DNA from: Bin75 sp965223955
GTDB lineage: Bacteria; Nitrospirota; Nitrospiria; Nitrospirales; UBA8639
DNA length: 64,000 bases
Reading direction: 5' to 3'
Assembly (NCBI GenBank): GCA_965223955.1
Contig: OZ245029.1
Span: forward strand, 2,480,001-2,544,000
A program made the position numbers and the translations under genes. This document shows positions 18,401-26,667 of this stretch, one piece after another; position 1 is the stretch's first letter; the number at the start of each line of letters is the position of its first letter. A model generated the notes under the pieces. The model did no database searches and was not told the DNA's origin. It saw only the letters and a program-made list of their open reading frames with translations.

Positions 18401-18613
18401 TCGAATGCGGTTGACCAGCTTCAGTTCGATAGCGGTGGCAGCCACAGGCCCGTACTCTTTCTCGGGCTTAACCTTGGGATCGCGATAGAAGTACATAGCC
18501 GGACGGCGACCCGGTTTTCGCGAAGGGGTTTCCCCCTCGACAATATGCCAGTGTTCCCGGGGTTCTCCGAAAGGAGGATTAAGAATAGGCTGAGGAACTT
18601 CGTACGCACTCAT
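15428..18613 (-). CDS. Type III-like restriction helicase-nuclease (BPTD_3080-like Res subunit)
   Basis: A 1061-residue protein, last gene of a three-gene restriction-modification operon. The superfamily II helicase core shows Walker A ATGSGKT (157-163), the DEAH-type box NDEAHHAYR and motif VI VVGRGLRR. A PD-(D/E)xK nuclease is visible near the C-terminus as VPDFIVRL followed by LETKGYD. The N-terminus (WHIVEGETP, GRRPAMYFYR) resembles the group NCBI labels BPTD_3080-family restriction endonuclease, recalled by pattern, not searched. Its ATG overlaps the upstream OLD-like gene by 4 bp. Confidence 0.88.
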   Translation of the reverse strand: MSAYEVPQPILNPPFGEPREHWHIVEGETPSRKPGRRPAMYFYRDPKVKPEKEYGPVAATAIELKLVNRIRAQVKKWRSEGYPGVTRTTQELLQWWQREGRKHRLFFAQLDAAETIIFLTEARDDFLQGIDIPQEEISDEKKDHGFTGFRRYACKMATGSGKTTVMGMLAAWSILNKVNDHGDKRFSDVVLVVCPNVTIRNRLRELDPKEGEASLYLTRDLVPSHLMPLLTQGRVLVRNWHVFEPQAIQTGGVGARVTKAGVEVRTKETIAIGSQTTTAHGRRYLTLKDFERQVAAAMLSVLDEEIDKDGTLRKVTVESRRYVESDTALLNRLLGREVGGKQNILIMNDEAHHAYRIVRENKDEDEEDLFGEEEDAEDFFKEATVWIDGLDRIQKLRDINFCLDLSATPYFLGRVGQDTNRPFPWVVSDFGLIDAIESGLVKIPQLAVRDTTGKEIPGYFNIWHWILPQLTAAERGGKKANPKPEAILKYAHHPIAMLGGLWEKEREEWSQNQEDTRPPVFILVCKNTQIAKVLYEWLAEDRAPTGIPPVKIEGFKNEIQSVGGTFGSFTLGVDTLGTQELRGRQNTIRVDSKVVHESDSGEAKSNEVRWMRFILDTVGKTAWPTDRMGRPLYPDGFKKLAKDLKRPDHPPGRDVRCIVSVGMLTEGWDCNTVTHIIGLRPFMSQLLCEQVVGRGLRRTNYEVGPDGLLTEETATVFGVPFEVIPFKASPKGQPQPRVKRYHVHALPAKSRYEITFPRVEGYTQAIRNRVTVDWETITPQVLEPERIPPEVEVKGLHVNDQGKLSLSGPGQIRGITLAEFRAKRRIQELVFDLAQTLTRDYVAQNQCSVPAHKLFPQLASIINLYLNNKVTAPPPSDKKDIFLLPYYNLVVERLLEAIRPDTSQNEAPEVPRYETTRGGGSTADVDFWTSREVREVVKSHLNYMVADTKQWEQSAAYFLDKNESVEAFVKNAGLGFAVPYLHNGQMHDYVPDFIVRLKSDSTRHLILETKGYDPLEGVKRAAAERWVSAVNADGTFGQWEYAIAKKMSEVPKILQNFSGSQ

Positions 18614-20268
18614 AGACGAAAGGCCCGTTGAATGGCGTCAAGTTTTTCTTTGACTTCGGGATGGATTTCTTCGGGCAGCATCGCGGCAGCGATTTCGTTG
18701 AATCGGGTATAAGGGAAGCCTTGCAACCCGGCCGCATCGAGAATCGGTGGAATGACTTCTGTCCTAGCTTTATTTTGACGCAAATACGCGTCGACCAAAG
18801 GATTGGGCTTGAGAGGATTTTGAAGAAAGGCAGGCGTGAAAGTCTCCTCCAGATAGGCCAACATATCCTTCCTGGCTTCCGCTGAAAGAGCCTCGGCACC
18901 GACTTTTTTCTCAATGAAGCGTTCCAAAGCTTTTGGGTGTACGAGATAGCTTTCGATCTCGTAGCGACTCCATCGAAGGCGTTGTAATCCAGTCCCCGTC
19001 ACTTCCGTAGCAGGGACCCTCGGATTATCATCACCATCGAGGAGGACCAAACCCGGCAAATCCTCGCGGCCGAGTTTCAGGGCATCATAATGATCTTCGG
19101 CCTTGATCCCTGATGCCCCCGATCTCGGCTCCCAGACGGTCGGTTTCCAAAATAATCGCGTCGTCAGTGTTTCATACACCGGATGATTCAAAATTTTTGC
19201 CCATTCAACAAGGATATTGATATCCGTATACCCGTCAACATACAAAATGCCGGGAGCATCCTGGGCCAGGAGAATATCCGTATTGGATAACACCCCAAGG
19301 GAAGCGGCAAGTTTCTTTCGATCAACAACAGAGTCCAGAAGTTTTGGTTGATTGAGAAGCATACAGAGTTCACGAGGCTCGACGGAGTTGATAATCACCT
19401 CCGAATGCGTGGAGATAATGAGTTGCGAGTTTTGTTGAGCGGCGACGGAGCGCAACTCCCCATAGATCGCGTCTTGAAGGATCACGTGCAGATGCGCGTC
19501 CGGTTCGTCCAATAGCAGGATCGAACCAGGCCGGGTGTAAAGAAAAGTCAGGAGCATGAGCACTTGTTGAAAGCCGCTGCCGGCACTCGCAATGTCAAGC
19601 CGTGGTCCGTCGGGATGGTCCTGGTATTCGGCAATGATGTCAGCCCCGGTCGCGTCAGGAGGTAAACTTTCATAATGAAAAAGCCGTTTAATTGAATCAC
19701 GAAGAGAGTCCCAAGCCGAAGTTCGATGGGCCTCGACCAGCAAATTCCGGATCACCTCGCCTGGTTTCCCCTGGCCCAACAGTTGATCGACTTTCGGTCG
19801 TTGATACACGGGCTCGCTAATACTAAGTCCCGTCATGGGCGGAACGAATGCCGTATTGAGTGCAACCTGCCTGACCGTATTCGGATCGACATCGGGTTTG
19901 GGACGCACGTAAACCTGCTCCGTGCTATCGGCCATCAACTCCATGGTTACGGTCCACCCTTGAGAGTGGCGAATCTCGATCTCGATAGAGCCGGCATATT
20001 TGCGATCGTTCCAGAGAAGATCGAAGGCACGAAGAGGAACCGCAGTGAAAGCCTGTCTGGCAACAGGCACTTTTGCGTAAAACCCTCTATGACGTTGATA
20101 ATCGTGTCGCTGCTTCCAGTAGGTCAACGCCAGATCCCAGGCCGCAATGGCCTGTAACATCGTCGTCTTTCCACAATTATTGGGTCCGGCAACAACGACG
20201 TGTCCGGGAAGGGAGAAGGTCACATCAGCAAACCGCTTGAAGCGTCGGATTGTGACTTGTTCGATCAC
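18610..20268 (-). CDS. OLD-like AAA ATPase with C-terminal TOPRIM domain, embedded in the RM operon
   Basis: A 552-residue protein between mod and res. The ABC/SMC-type ATPase shows Walker A GPNNCGKTT, Walker B LLLDEPDAHLH and the H-loop ISTHSEV. A TOPRIM-like C-terminal part follows: ILYVDGYTDINIL in the place of the usual glutamate motif and LVLLDGDDN as the DxD motif. The first acidic residue is therefore Asp rather than Glu. OLD proteins are ATP-regulated nucleases. Four-base overlaps with both neighbours show it is an integral part of the operon, not a passenger. Confidence 0.85.
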   Translation of the reverse strand: MIEQVTIRRFKRFADVTFSLPGHVVVAGPNNCGKTTMLQAIAAWDLALTYWKQRHDYQRHRGFYAKVPVARQAFTAVPLRAFDLLWNDRKYAGSIEIEIRHSQGWTVTMELMADSTEQVYVRPKPDVDPNTVRQVALNTAFVPPMTGLSISEPVYQRPKVDQLLGQGKPGEVIRNLLVEAHRTSAWDSLRDSIKRLFHYESLPPDATGADIIAEYQDHPDGPRLDIASAGSGFQQVLMLLTFLYTRPGSILLLDEPDAHLHVILQDAIYGELRSVAAQQNSQLIISTHSEVIINSVEPRELCMLLNQPKLLDSVVDRKKLAASLGVLSNTDILLAQDAPGILYVDGYTDINILVEWAKILNHPVYETLTTRLFWKPTVWEPRSGASGIKAEDHYDALKLGREDLPGLVLLDGDDNPRVPATEVTGTGLQRLRWSRYEIESYLVHPKALERFIEKKVGAEALSAEARKDMLAYLEETFTPAFLQNPLKPNPLVDAYLRQNKARTEVIPPILDAAGLQGFPYTRFNEIAAAMLPEEIHPEVKEKLDAIQRAFRL

Positions 20269-23111
20269 CCCCTGGCCCCATTCAGTTTTTTCACAACCAG
20301 CAACTCATTCCCGCGGTCGTCGATCACTTTCACGGCAATCTGCTTGTGCTCACCGGCTTGGAATGGCGCACTCGTCGCGCCGGAGAGATGATCCCAAACA
20401 CTTTCTTCATATTCGCCCTTCAAGGCTTTTTTGAGATTGTTCCAGGCGCCGGTTCGGGGGAAGAACGCCTGCGAAACGTGAAAACACAGGTCGTTATAGT
20501 CGATGTCCAGAAACCAGGCCGGTACGTCATCGCCGGAACGGTGATCAATCTTCATGGTAATGGGATCGAACACATCCAAGCCAAGCAACTCTACCTGATA
20601 GTGAACATCTTCACCTTTTCGGGGAGAGGGGGCTTTGATCTTTCGCACTTCAATTTCCGGCTGGCCGCAGACGCTGAAGATCTGACTCGAACGCATATTC
20701 TTGAGCAGATCCCCCATCATCAGATCGGGAGTGGCCTGCACGTAGGTAGCGGACACGCCCACCACCTCGGTGCAATTTTCCACCAACGTTCGAGCATTGG
20801 GTTGAATGGCAAAGCCGATGACATAGAGATGAGTGTAGCTTTTGGCATGAGCTTCACGTGCGGCTTCATACACCAATTTCTCACTGACAGCTCCGTTTTC
20901 AGGTCCGAAGACCAACGCTACGGGCTTCCCAGACAACGGAAGCCTGCGGCCGCTTTTCTCCTCCGCCTCATCAATCGCCTCTGACAAAGAGGGTTTTTGT
21001 CCAGGCGCGGTCGCATCCACAATGGCTTCCGCGGAAAGAGACAGGGTCTTTGCCGGTGGGCGGACATTCTTGAATGTGACCGTCTTGTTACCCTCCAATC
21101 TTAGGACAGGACTCTTGCGCAACACTTCCAACATCCGATCAACGAAGGAGCCATAGCCTTCTCCTCCACCTTTTTCCTTGATGGGAGAGGGCTGGGGTGA
21201 GGGTGACTCCTCTTCCCAATCCACTGGTGTGGGAATCGTGGCTTCTACGCAGAACGGCCCCGTCACGCGGGTAATGCCGCTTTGTTGTTCCGGGCGGTCC
21301 ACAAGAATCTCCTCCTGTGGAGGTTCGTTTTTCGCAATGGATTTCAGCGTCACGTGGGGAACGATCCCACTAACCTCTTCACCTTTTTTGTTCTGCTTTC
21401 GTTTATAGACGAAGCCGCCGGCTGGACCACGCTGATCGTCCTTGAGTTCGTGCCAGGGAAAAGTACCGGTTAACAGCCGTTGCCGAGCGAGCGCCAACGG
21501 CACCCTGCTGGTATCAATCGTGATCCAGCGTCGGCCCCATTGTTCGGCAACATACGCCGTCGTGCCGCTTCCGCAGGTTGGATCAAGGACAAGATCGCCC
21601 GGGTCGGTGGTCATGAGGAGGCAGCGTTGAATAGCAAGTGCAGCAGTTTGCACCACGTAAAGCTTGCCTTCGGTTCGGTTCTGAATTCCCCCAATGTCTG
21701 ACCAAATATTGGCGACTGGGAAAACAGGAAAATCATCAAGAAGGCGAACATACCTAAGAGAATTGCCCTCAATAATGATACGACCAGCATCCGCTAAGCG
21801 GTTAAGACCTTCTACTGTCGTCTTCCAATGCAGACCCACCGGCGGCCTCCATTTCCTGCCGCCAAATTCAAATTCTTGCTCAGATGCCTGTGACTCGCCT
21901 TGCGACGTCAGCTGATCTGACGTCGCAAGGCGAGTCGGATCGATTTTCCCTTTTAGAGCTGCCTCAATAGTGCCAATAGGCCTGTACTTGGTTGCACCTT
22001 CATCTCCCGCTTCTTTTGGCCGATACAATTGGCGATATTTAATCTGCGAGATATCCTTCGCGTACCAGAGAATGAAATCTGCAACAGAAGATAGCGTTTT
22101 ACCTGCGAAGCCTGTTGTCTTTGCAAAAGCGACCAGAGAGACAAAGTTCTCCGCCCCAAAAATTTCATCCATCACTTCCCGGACATGGTGCAGATTTTCG
22201 TCGCTGATCTGAACAAAGATGCTGCCGCTGGGCGTGAGTAGATCGCGGGCCAGCAGCAGCCGGTCACGCAAATACGTCAGGTAGGAATGCAGGCCCAATT
22301 CCCATGTATCCCGGTACGCCTGGACCATTTCAGGCTCGCGGGTTATGTCTTCGTCATCGTTGTGGGTGACGTCTCGTTTCCGAACAAAGGGCTGGAAGTT
22401 GGACCCGAACTTCACGCCGTAGGGCGGGTCCATATAAATCATCTGCACGTGCCCGCCGAGCCCTTCATAGTGCAACAACGAGTTCATGACCACGAGCGAA
22501 TCGCCGAGGATCATCCGGTTCACCCATTGGTCGGGATATTCATACGCTTTCAACACTTGATCGGTGATGGAATGCCGGGGGTCACCATATAAGTCATACA
22601 GATCCAGTTGTTTGTCGGTCTTGTGTCCTACCAGCGTTTCAATGATGGCTTTTGTGGAGAGCCGCTCGTGGATAAACAACGGCAAGGTGGGCACGTCAAA
22701 AGACAGGCGTTCCGCTTTGCCTGCCCAGTTCAGGAAAGGCTTGCTGAGGGCTTTAAGCTGGCGTAGCGTCTCTTCGGCCTGACGCAGGGACTTGGCAACT
22801 TCACCCTCACCCCTGCCCTCTCCCATCGAGGGAGAGGGAGTAGAGGCGGTCCGTAACTCTTCGATGTGCCGCTCCAGTTGTGCGATCAGCGCTTCGCCTT
22901 GCTCGCGGGCAGGATTTTTGGCATCGCAATCAAGCGTCGGCGACAATGACGAATCATACCGGTAGGTTTTCGGTGGTTTCTTCTTCTTAAACTGGGCTTG
23001 CGTCCCGACTTCCGGCCGCATGAGGCTGGTCGCCTCCGCATGCCTGTACGGTTCCGCCTTTTTCGATTTGGACTTTACGACTTTCGTCTTTTTACTTTTG
23101 GGTGCAGCCAT
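20265..23111 (-). CDS. Type III-like site-specific DNA methyltransferase (Mod subunit)
   Basis: A 948-residue protein, first gene of the operon. The catalytic DPPYGVKF precedes the S-adenosylmethionine motif DPTCGSGTTAYVAE, the beta-class order of type III Mod proteins. The enlarged C-terminal half may hold target recognition and Res contact. Two low-complexity segments (residues about 90-105 and 633-651, rich in SPSPQP and GEGRGEGE) look like REP-type repeats absorbed in frame. Likely methylates an N6-adenine or N4-cytosine. No promoter was identified; the spacer upstream is full of repeats. Confidence 0.9.
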   Translation of the reverse strand: MAAPKSKKTKVVKSKSKKAEPYRHAEATSLMRPEVGTQAQFKKKKPPKTYRYDSSLSPTLDCDAKNPAREQGEALIAQLERHIEELRTASTPSPSMGEGRGEGEVAKSLRQAEETLRQLKALSKPFLNWAGKAERLSFDVPTLPLFIHERLSTKAIIETLVGHKTDKQLDLYDLYGDPRHSITDQVLKAYEYPDQWVNRMILGDSLVVMNSLLHYEGLGGHVQMIYMDPPYGVKFGSNFQPFVRKRDVTHNDDEDITREPEMVQAYRDTWELGLHSYLTYLRDRLLLARDLLTPSGSIFVQISDENLHHVREVMDEIFGAENFVSLVAFAKTTGFAGKTLSSVADFILWYAKDISQIKYRQLYRPKEAGDEGATKYRPIGTIEAALKGKIDPTRLATSDQLTSQGESQASEQEFEFGGRKWRPPVGLHWKTTVEGLNRLADAGRIIIEGNSLRYVRLLDDFPVFPVANIWSDIGGIQNRTEGKLYVVQTAALAIQRCLLMTTDPGDLVLDPTCGSGTTAYVAEQWGRRWITIDTSRVPLALARQRLLTGTFPWHELKDDQRGPAGGFVYKRKQNKKGEEVSGIVPHVTLKSIAKNEPPQEEILVDRPEQQSGITRVTGPFCVEATIPTPVDWEEESPSPQPSPIKEKGGGEGYGSFVDRMLEVLRKSPVLRLEGNKTVTFKNVRPPAKTLSLSAEAIVDATAPGQKPSLSEAIDEAEEKSGRRLPLSGKPVALVFGPENGAVSEKLVYEAAREAHAKSYTHLYVIGFAIQPNARTLVENCTEVVGVSATYVQATPDLMMGDLLKNMRSSQIFSVCGQPEIEVRKIKAPSPRKGEDVHYQVELLGLDVFDPITMKIDHRSGDDVPAWFLDIDYNDLCFHVSQAFFPRTGAWNNLKKALKGEYEESVWDHLSGATSAPFQAGEHKQIAVKVIDDRGNELLVVKKLNGARG

Positions 23112-23480
23112 AGAGTATTGCCATCCCTTGAATCAAAACAAAGCCTTGAAGGTGGGAGTCAATCACAATACTACTCAAAGGAAGCTATGCTATCCAACCT
23201 CTATAAAAAAGTACAGCTAAAGCAGAATTTCAGTCATTCTGAGCCGGAGGCGCCTGTCCTGAGTAAAGCGAAGGAAAGAATCTCGTCGTTTAAACACTGC
23301 GCGCCTGGAGAAACAGATCCTTCGCTTCGCTCAGGATGACAAATTACTGGATTCCCGCTAACAAACGGCGGGAATGACAGAAGGGAAAGAGCCTGTCCCC
23401 TCAGGCTTTAGCGGGAATCTATCGGGGAGCGGGAATTGTCAACGAGTGAGTGAGGACATACATGGCTGACGATTCTCTCC
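23112..23480. repeat. Repeat-rich spacer upstream of the RM operon
   Basis: No gene is visible. It contains the TCATTCTGAGC / CCTTCGCTTCGCTCAGGATGA family (about 23234-23340), then the CTGGATTCCCGC...GGGAATGACAGAAGGG family (23343-23390), and a tail near GAATTGTCAACGAGTGAG (23436) that is similar to 3453-3470. The same combination occurs upstream of gap, so this is one composite dispersed repeat. Confidence 0.6.
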
Positions 23481-26051
23481 TCACTCGTACCGTAACCCGT
23501 CGGCGATGGTGCCGCCGGTGGCCCAGCGAGCCGGAAGATACCCGGCCAGCAGCCCCGTGACCCCTGCGACAAGAACGGCTTCCAGGATGGTCTTGAAGGG
23601 AATGATCATGTGAATGGTCCAGCCGAAGGACTGTTTGTTGATCACGCTGATCAGCAAGGTTGCGAGCAGGATCCCGCCCAGTAACCCGAGGATCAACCCC
23701 AACATTCCCAGGCAAAGCGATTCACGCACCACCAACCCTTGCACTTGCCTGCGACTGCCTCCGATCGCGCGAAACGTCGCAAATTCCCGTTGTCGCTCGA
23801 CCACGGTCGTCAAGAGCGTATTGATAATCCCCAGCAAGCCGACGATCACCGTGAGGATTTCCAACCCATAGGTCAACCGAAAGGTCCGATCAAAAATTTC
23901 AAGAATGTGCGCCCTGAGTTCCTGGTTGCTGATGATCGACACGGGCATGAGCGGATCGAGCGCCTTTTTCAGGTCGTCTCGTACGCGTTGACCACTCGCG
24001 TTCGGCTCAAGATACATCGCCAACACCGTTGCCGTGCGATCACCCCACCATTGTTCATAGAGCGACCGGTCCAGCACGATCTTTCCGCCATCCGTGGCAT
24101 AATCGTAAAAAACGCCGACCACGGGAAAATCCTTTTGCCCGACGCCGGTCGGCAAAGACAGCAGGTCGCCTACGTTGACCCCGAGTCGCTGGGCCAACAC
24201 TTCCGAAACCACCACTCCCTGTTCTTCAATGGCTTGGCGGAGCCGGTGAGAAGAATCGCCGTTCACGAACAGGTATCGACTCCGTTCCGCGTGAAGGGCA
24301 AGATCGCGTGCCGCGACGTAGGCTTGGGTGGAACCGACTTGTATGCGCACTTGACGGTAGGGATCAACGGCTGCCACTCCCGGCACCGCTCTGGCACGCC
24401 GGACCGTTTCCGGTGAAATGAGAAAGACGTTCTCGCGTGGGTCGGCGTCCAACCCTTCTTCATGGGGCGTCACCACCAGGTCCGCCATGAGGGTCTGGTC
24501 GATCCATCGCTCAACGGTATCCCGGAAACTCTCGACCATGACGCCGACACCCACGACGATCGCAATGCCGACCAGAAAAGCCGACAGCGTGACGCTGTTT
24601 CGCCCAGAAGATCTGGCAATCTGATCCACGGCCAGGCGGGTCATGGACCCCGACGATGGTTTGAAGAAGGTCACCAGGCCCAGCAGATGAATGCCCAGGG
24701 GTGCGAGCAGCGTGCACCCCAGTAGGACGCAAAACGCCGCGGCATATCCAAAAACGGGAAGGCCGTTGACCGGACCGGGTAAGGAGAGCAGCCCGGCCAA
24801 ACCCAAGGCCCCCACGGCCAGGACGGTCCATCGGCCATGATGATGACGCGTGGTTTCATATTGCCCGGGCGCGATGGCCAGAGCCGGGGCGGTCCGGCTC
24901 GCCTCCAGGCATGGTCCCAACGCCCCGATCACGGACAGCGCCATTCCCAACAGGCATCCTCCCAACAGCACTGGCAGGGTGAATGATAGTTCTCCCATCG
25001 TCTTTATTCCATAGAGTTCGGAAACCGTTTCCCGTTCGAGCCCGACAAGCCACTGCGCCAACCCACTTCCGAACACGGCCCCCAGGCATCCTCCAACGAC
25101 GCCGGCAATGATCGCCTCACCCAGAAACAACAAGGCGATGTGCCCGCGAAACATACCGATCGCTCGCAGGATGCCGATCTCCCGTCGATATTGGACAACG
25201 GAAAATCCTACGGCGTTATAGACTAAAAACGTGCCGACGAAGAGCCCGACCATACTGAGCGTGGTGAGGGTCAACTGAAAGGAGGTGAGCATCCGCTGCA
25301 CCTGCGCGTCACGCTGGGACGGACGATTGACCAGGACGGAAGGACCCAAACGTGCCTGCAGTTCCTGAATCACGTGATCCACGGAGATGCCGGGGGTCGT
25401 CACCAGATCCACCCCATCGAGCTGGCCGAGCCGCTTGAATTGCACTTGAGCGGCGGCAATATCCATGATGGCCATGGAATCCCATCGCTTTTCATCGTCG
25501 GAAACCGTCAACACCCGACTCACGGTTGCCTCGAATTGATGCGGCCCTGCGTGGACCGTCACGGGATCACCTCGATTCACGCCCAAGCCGGTCGCCAACT
25601 CGCGGTCCACAAAAATCGCATCCGGGCTGAGCAGGGGATCCAGCGAAAATTCCTCCTGACCGGAGGATTGCCGCACGCCCGTCTCGTCACCGAGCACTTC
25701 CAACAGGTCCAACCCCCACACCATGCCGGCGCGGGTGTTCCCGTCACCCGTTTCGAGTATGACGGATTGTGAAATATACGGATGGACCGCTTGGACGTCG
25801 GGATGGAGGCGAATCCGTTCGATGAGCGTTTCATCGAGTCGACGTTCCGCCCCTGAAATATGAATCGTGGCCTCTCCGACTACCCGGGTGACGGCTCGCT
25901 GAAACGATTCAAAGACGGTTTGATTCGCCAGATAGATGGCAAGGGCGGCCGCCACTCCAACGCTGACCCCGGCCACGGTGAGCGCGGTTCTGAAAGGCCG
26001 GCTTGTCAAGTGTTTGAAAGACAAGACTCCCAGTAAGACTAGTCGTTCCAA
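23481..26051 (-). CDS. FtsX/MacB-type ABC transporter permease with two FtsX domains
   Basis: An 856-residue inner-membrane protein. A hydrophobic N-terminal helix (ALTVAGVSVGVAAALAIYLA) is followed by a large periplasmic domain, a first FtsX block (SFQLTLTTLSMVGLFVGTFLVYNAVGF, YRREIGILRAIGM), a second half beginning with SGRNSVTLSAFLVG, and a terminal FtsX block (ERQREFATFRAIGGSRRQVQG). It is the duplicated form that usually pairs with a LolD-like ATPase. Such an ATPase lies 1.5 kb upstream at 27.6-28.3 kb. The start is probably the TTG at 26051; no ribosome-binding site is clear. Confidence 0.9.
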   Translation of the reverse strand: MERLVLLGVLSFKHLTSRPFRTALTVAGVSVGVAAALAIYLANQTVFESFQRAVTRVVGEATIHISGAERRLDETLIERIRLHPDVQAVHPYISQSVILETGDGNTRAGMVWGLDLLEVLGDETGVRQSSGQEEFSLDPLLSPDAIFVDRELATGLGVNRGDPVTVHAGPHQFEATVSRVLTVSDDEKRWDSMAIMDIAAAQVQFKRLGQLDGVDLVTTPGISVDHVIQELQARLGPSVLVNRPSQRDAQVQRMLTSFQLTLTTLSMVGLFVGTFLVYNAVGFSVVQYRREIGILRAIGMFRGHIALLFLGEAIIAGVVGGCLGAVFGSGLAQWLVGLERETVSELYGIKTMGELSFTLPVLLGGCLLGMALSVIGALGPCLEASRTAPALAIAPGQYETTRHHHGRWTVLAVGALGLAGLLSLPGPVNGLPVFGYAAAFCVLLGCTLLAPLGIHLLGLVTFFKPSSGSMTRLAVDQIARSSGRNSVTLSAFLVGIAIVVGVGVMVESFRDTVERWIDQTLMADLVVTPHEEGLDADPRENVFLISPETVRRARAVPGVAAVDPYRQVRIQVGSTQAYVAARDLALHAERSRYLFVNGDSSHRLRQAIEEQGVVVSEVLAQRLGVNVGDLLSLPTGVGQKDFPVVGVFYDYATDGGKIVLDRSLYEQWWGDRTATVLAMYLEPNASGQRVRDDLKKALDPLMPVSIISNQELRAHILEIFDRTFRLTYGLEILTVIVGLLGIINTLLTTVVERQREFATFRAIGGSRRQVQGLVVRESLCLGMLGLILGLLGGILLATLLISVINKQSFGWTIHMIIPFKTILEAVLVAGVTGLLAGYLPARWATGGTIADGLRYE

Positions 26052-26138
26052 AAAATGTTGTTCCCAAAATCCAGTTATGGTAATTTATGAAAACCTCGAC
26101 CGACGAATGCAGTTCTGAACAACGCGCGGGAGTTTCTT

Positions 26139-26429
26139 ATGGCCAAAGTCAAATCGCCTTCTCGAGAGAATAAAGGCAATTCCAAAGAAAAAACCGGAGA
26201 AGTTCTCTCGCTGACGTCCCGTCAAAAGGAAATTCTTCGCCTCGTGGCCCAAGGTCACACGAATCGAGAAATAGGCGAACAACTGAATATCAGCGTCCGT
26301 ACGGTTGAAGTCCACCGGTTTAACCTGATGCGACGACTCCGCGTGCGAAACGTGGCCCAGCTCCTCAGGCAAGCGATGCTCTTACGGCTTATCACGAAAA
26401 ATGCCGTCCCCACCAGTAAAGCCCACTGA
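26139..26429 (+). CDS. LuxR-type HTH protein without receiver domain
   Basis: A 96-residue protein made almost only of a GerE/LuxR helix-turn-helix: LTSRQKEILRLVAQGHTNREIGEQLNISVRTVEVHRFNLMRRL. A basic N-terminal tail of about 25 residues replaces the sensor or receiver domain. GGGAG at 26125-26129 precedes the ATG. It is transcribed divergently from the permease gene with 87 bp between, so it may regulate that promoter; this is inference from position. Confidence 0.85.
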   Translation: MAKVKSPSRENKGNSKEKTGEVLSLTSRQKEILRLVAQGHTNREIGEQLNISVRTVEVHRFNLMRRLRVRNVAQLLRQAMLLRLITKNAVPTSKAH

Positions 26430-26555
26430 ACTGATTGTTTCTCCATCCTGAGATGACGGCAACGCAAATGCCATTCTTCGCCACGTCCCAGGACAAGCTC
26501 TGAACTCTGCGGCGGTCCTTCTGTGTCATCCTGCACGGTCCTTCTTCTCTCTTTT

Positions 26556-26615
26556 CCTCCCTTTTGTAAGGGGAGGTTGAGCTAGGCTTGCCCCCGCGAA
26601 GGCGGGGGTGGGGTA
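26556..26615 (+). repeat. 60-bp dispersed repeat, copy A
   Basis: Reverse complement, base for base over 60 bp, of 30800-30859. It contains two hairpins: CCTCCCTTTTGTAAGGGGAGG and CCCCCGCGAAGGCGGGGG. It sits in the 238-bp spacer between luxR and the convergent pyrD, where nothing else is recognisable, so the hairpins may also slow transcription. Confidence 0.9.
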
Positions 26616-26667
26616 GAGGGACGGGCAAAGGAGGGGAAGGAAAAAGATCGGAAAGTGGGATTTCTGA

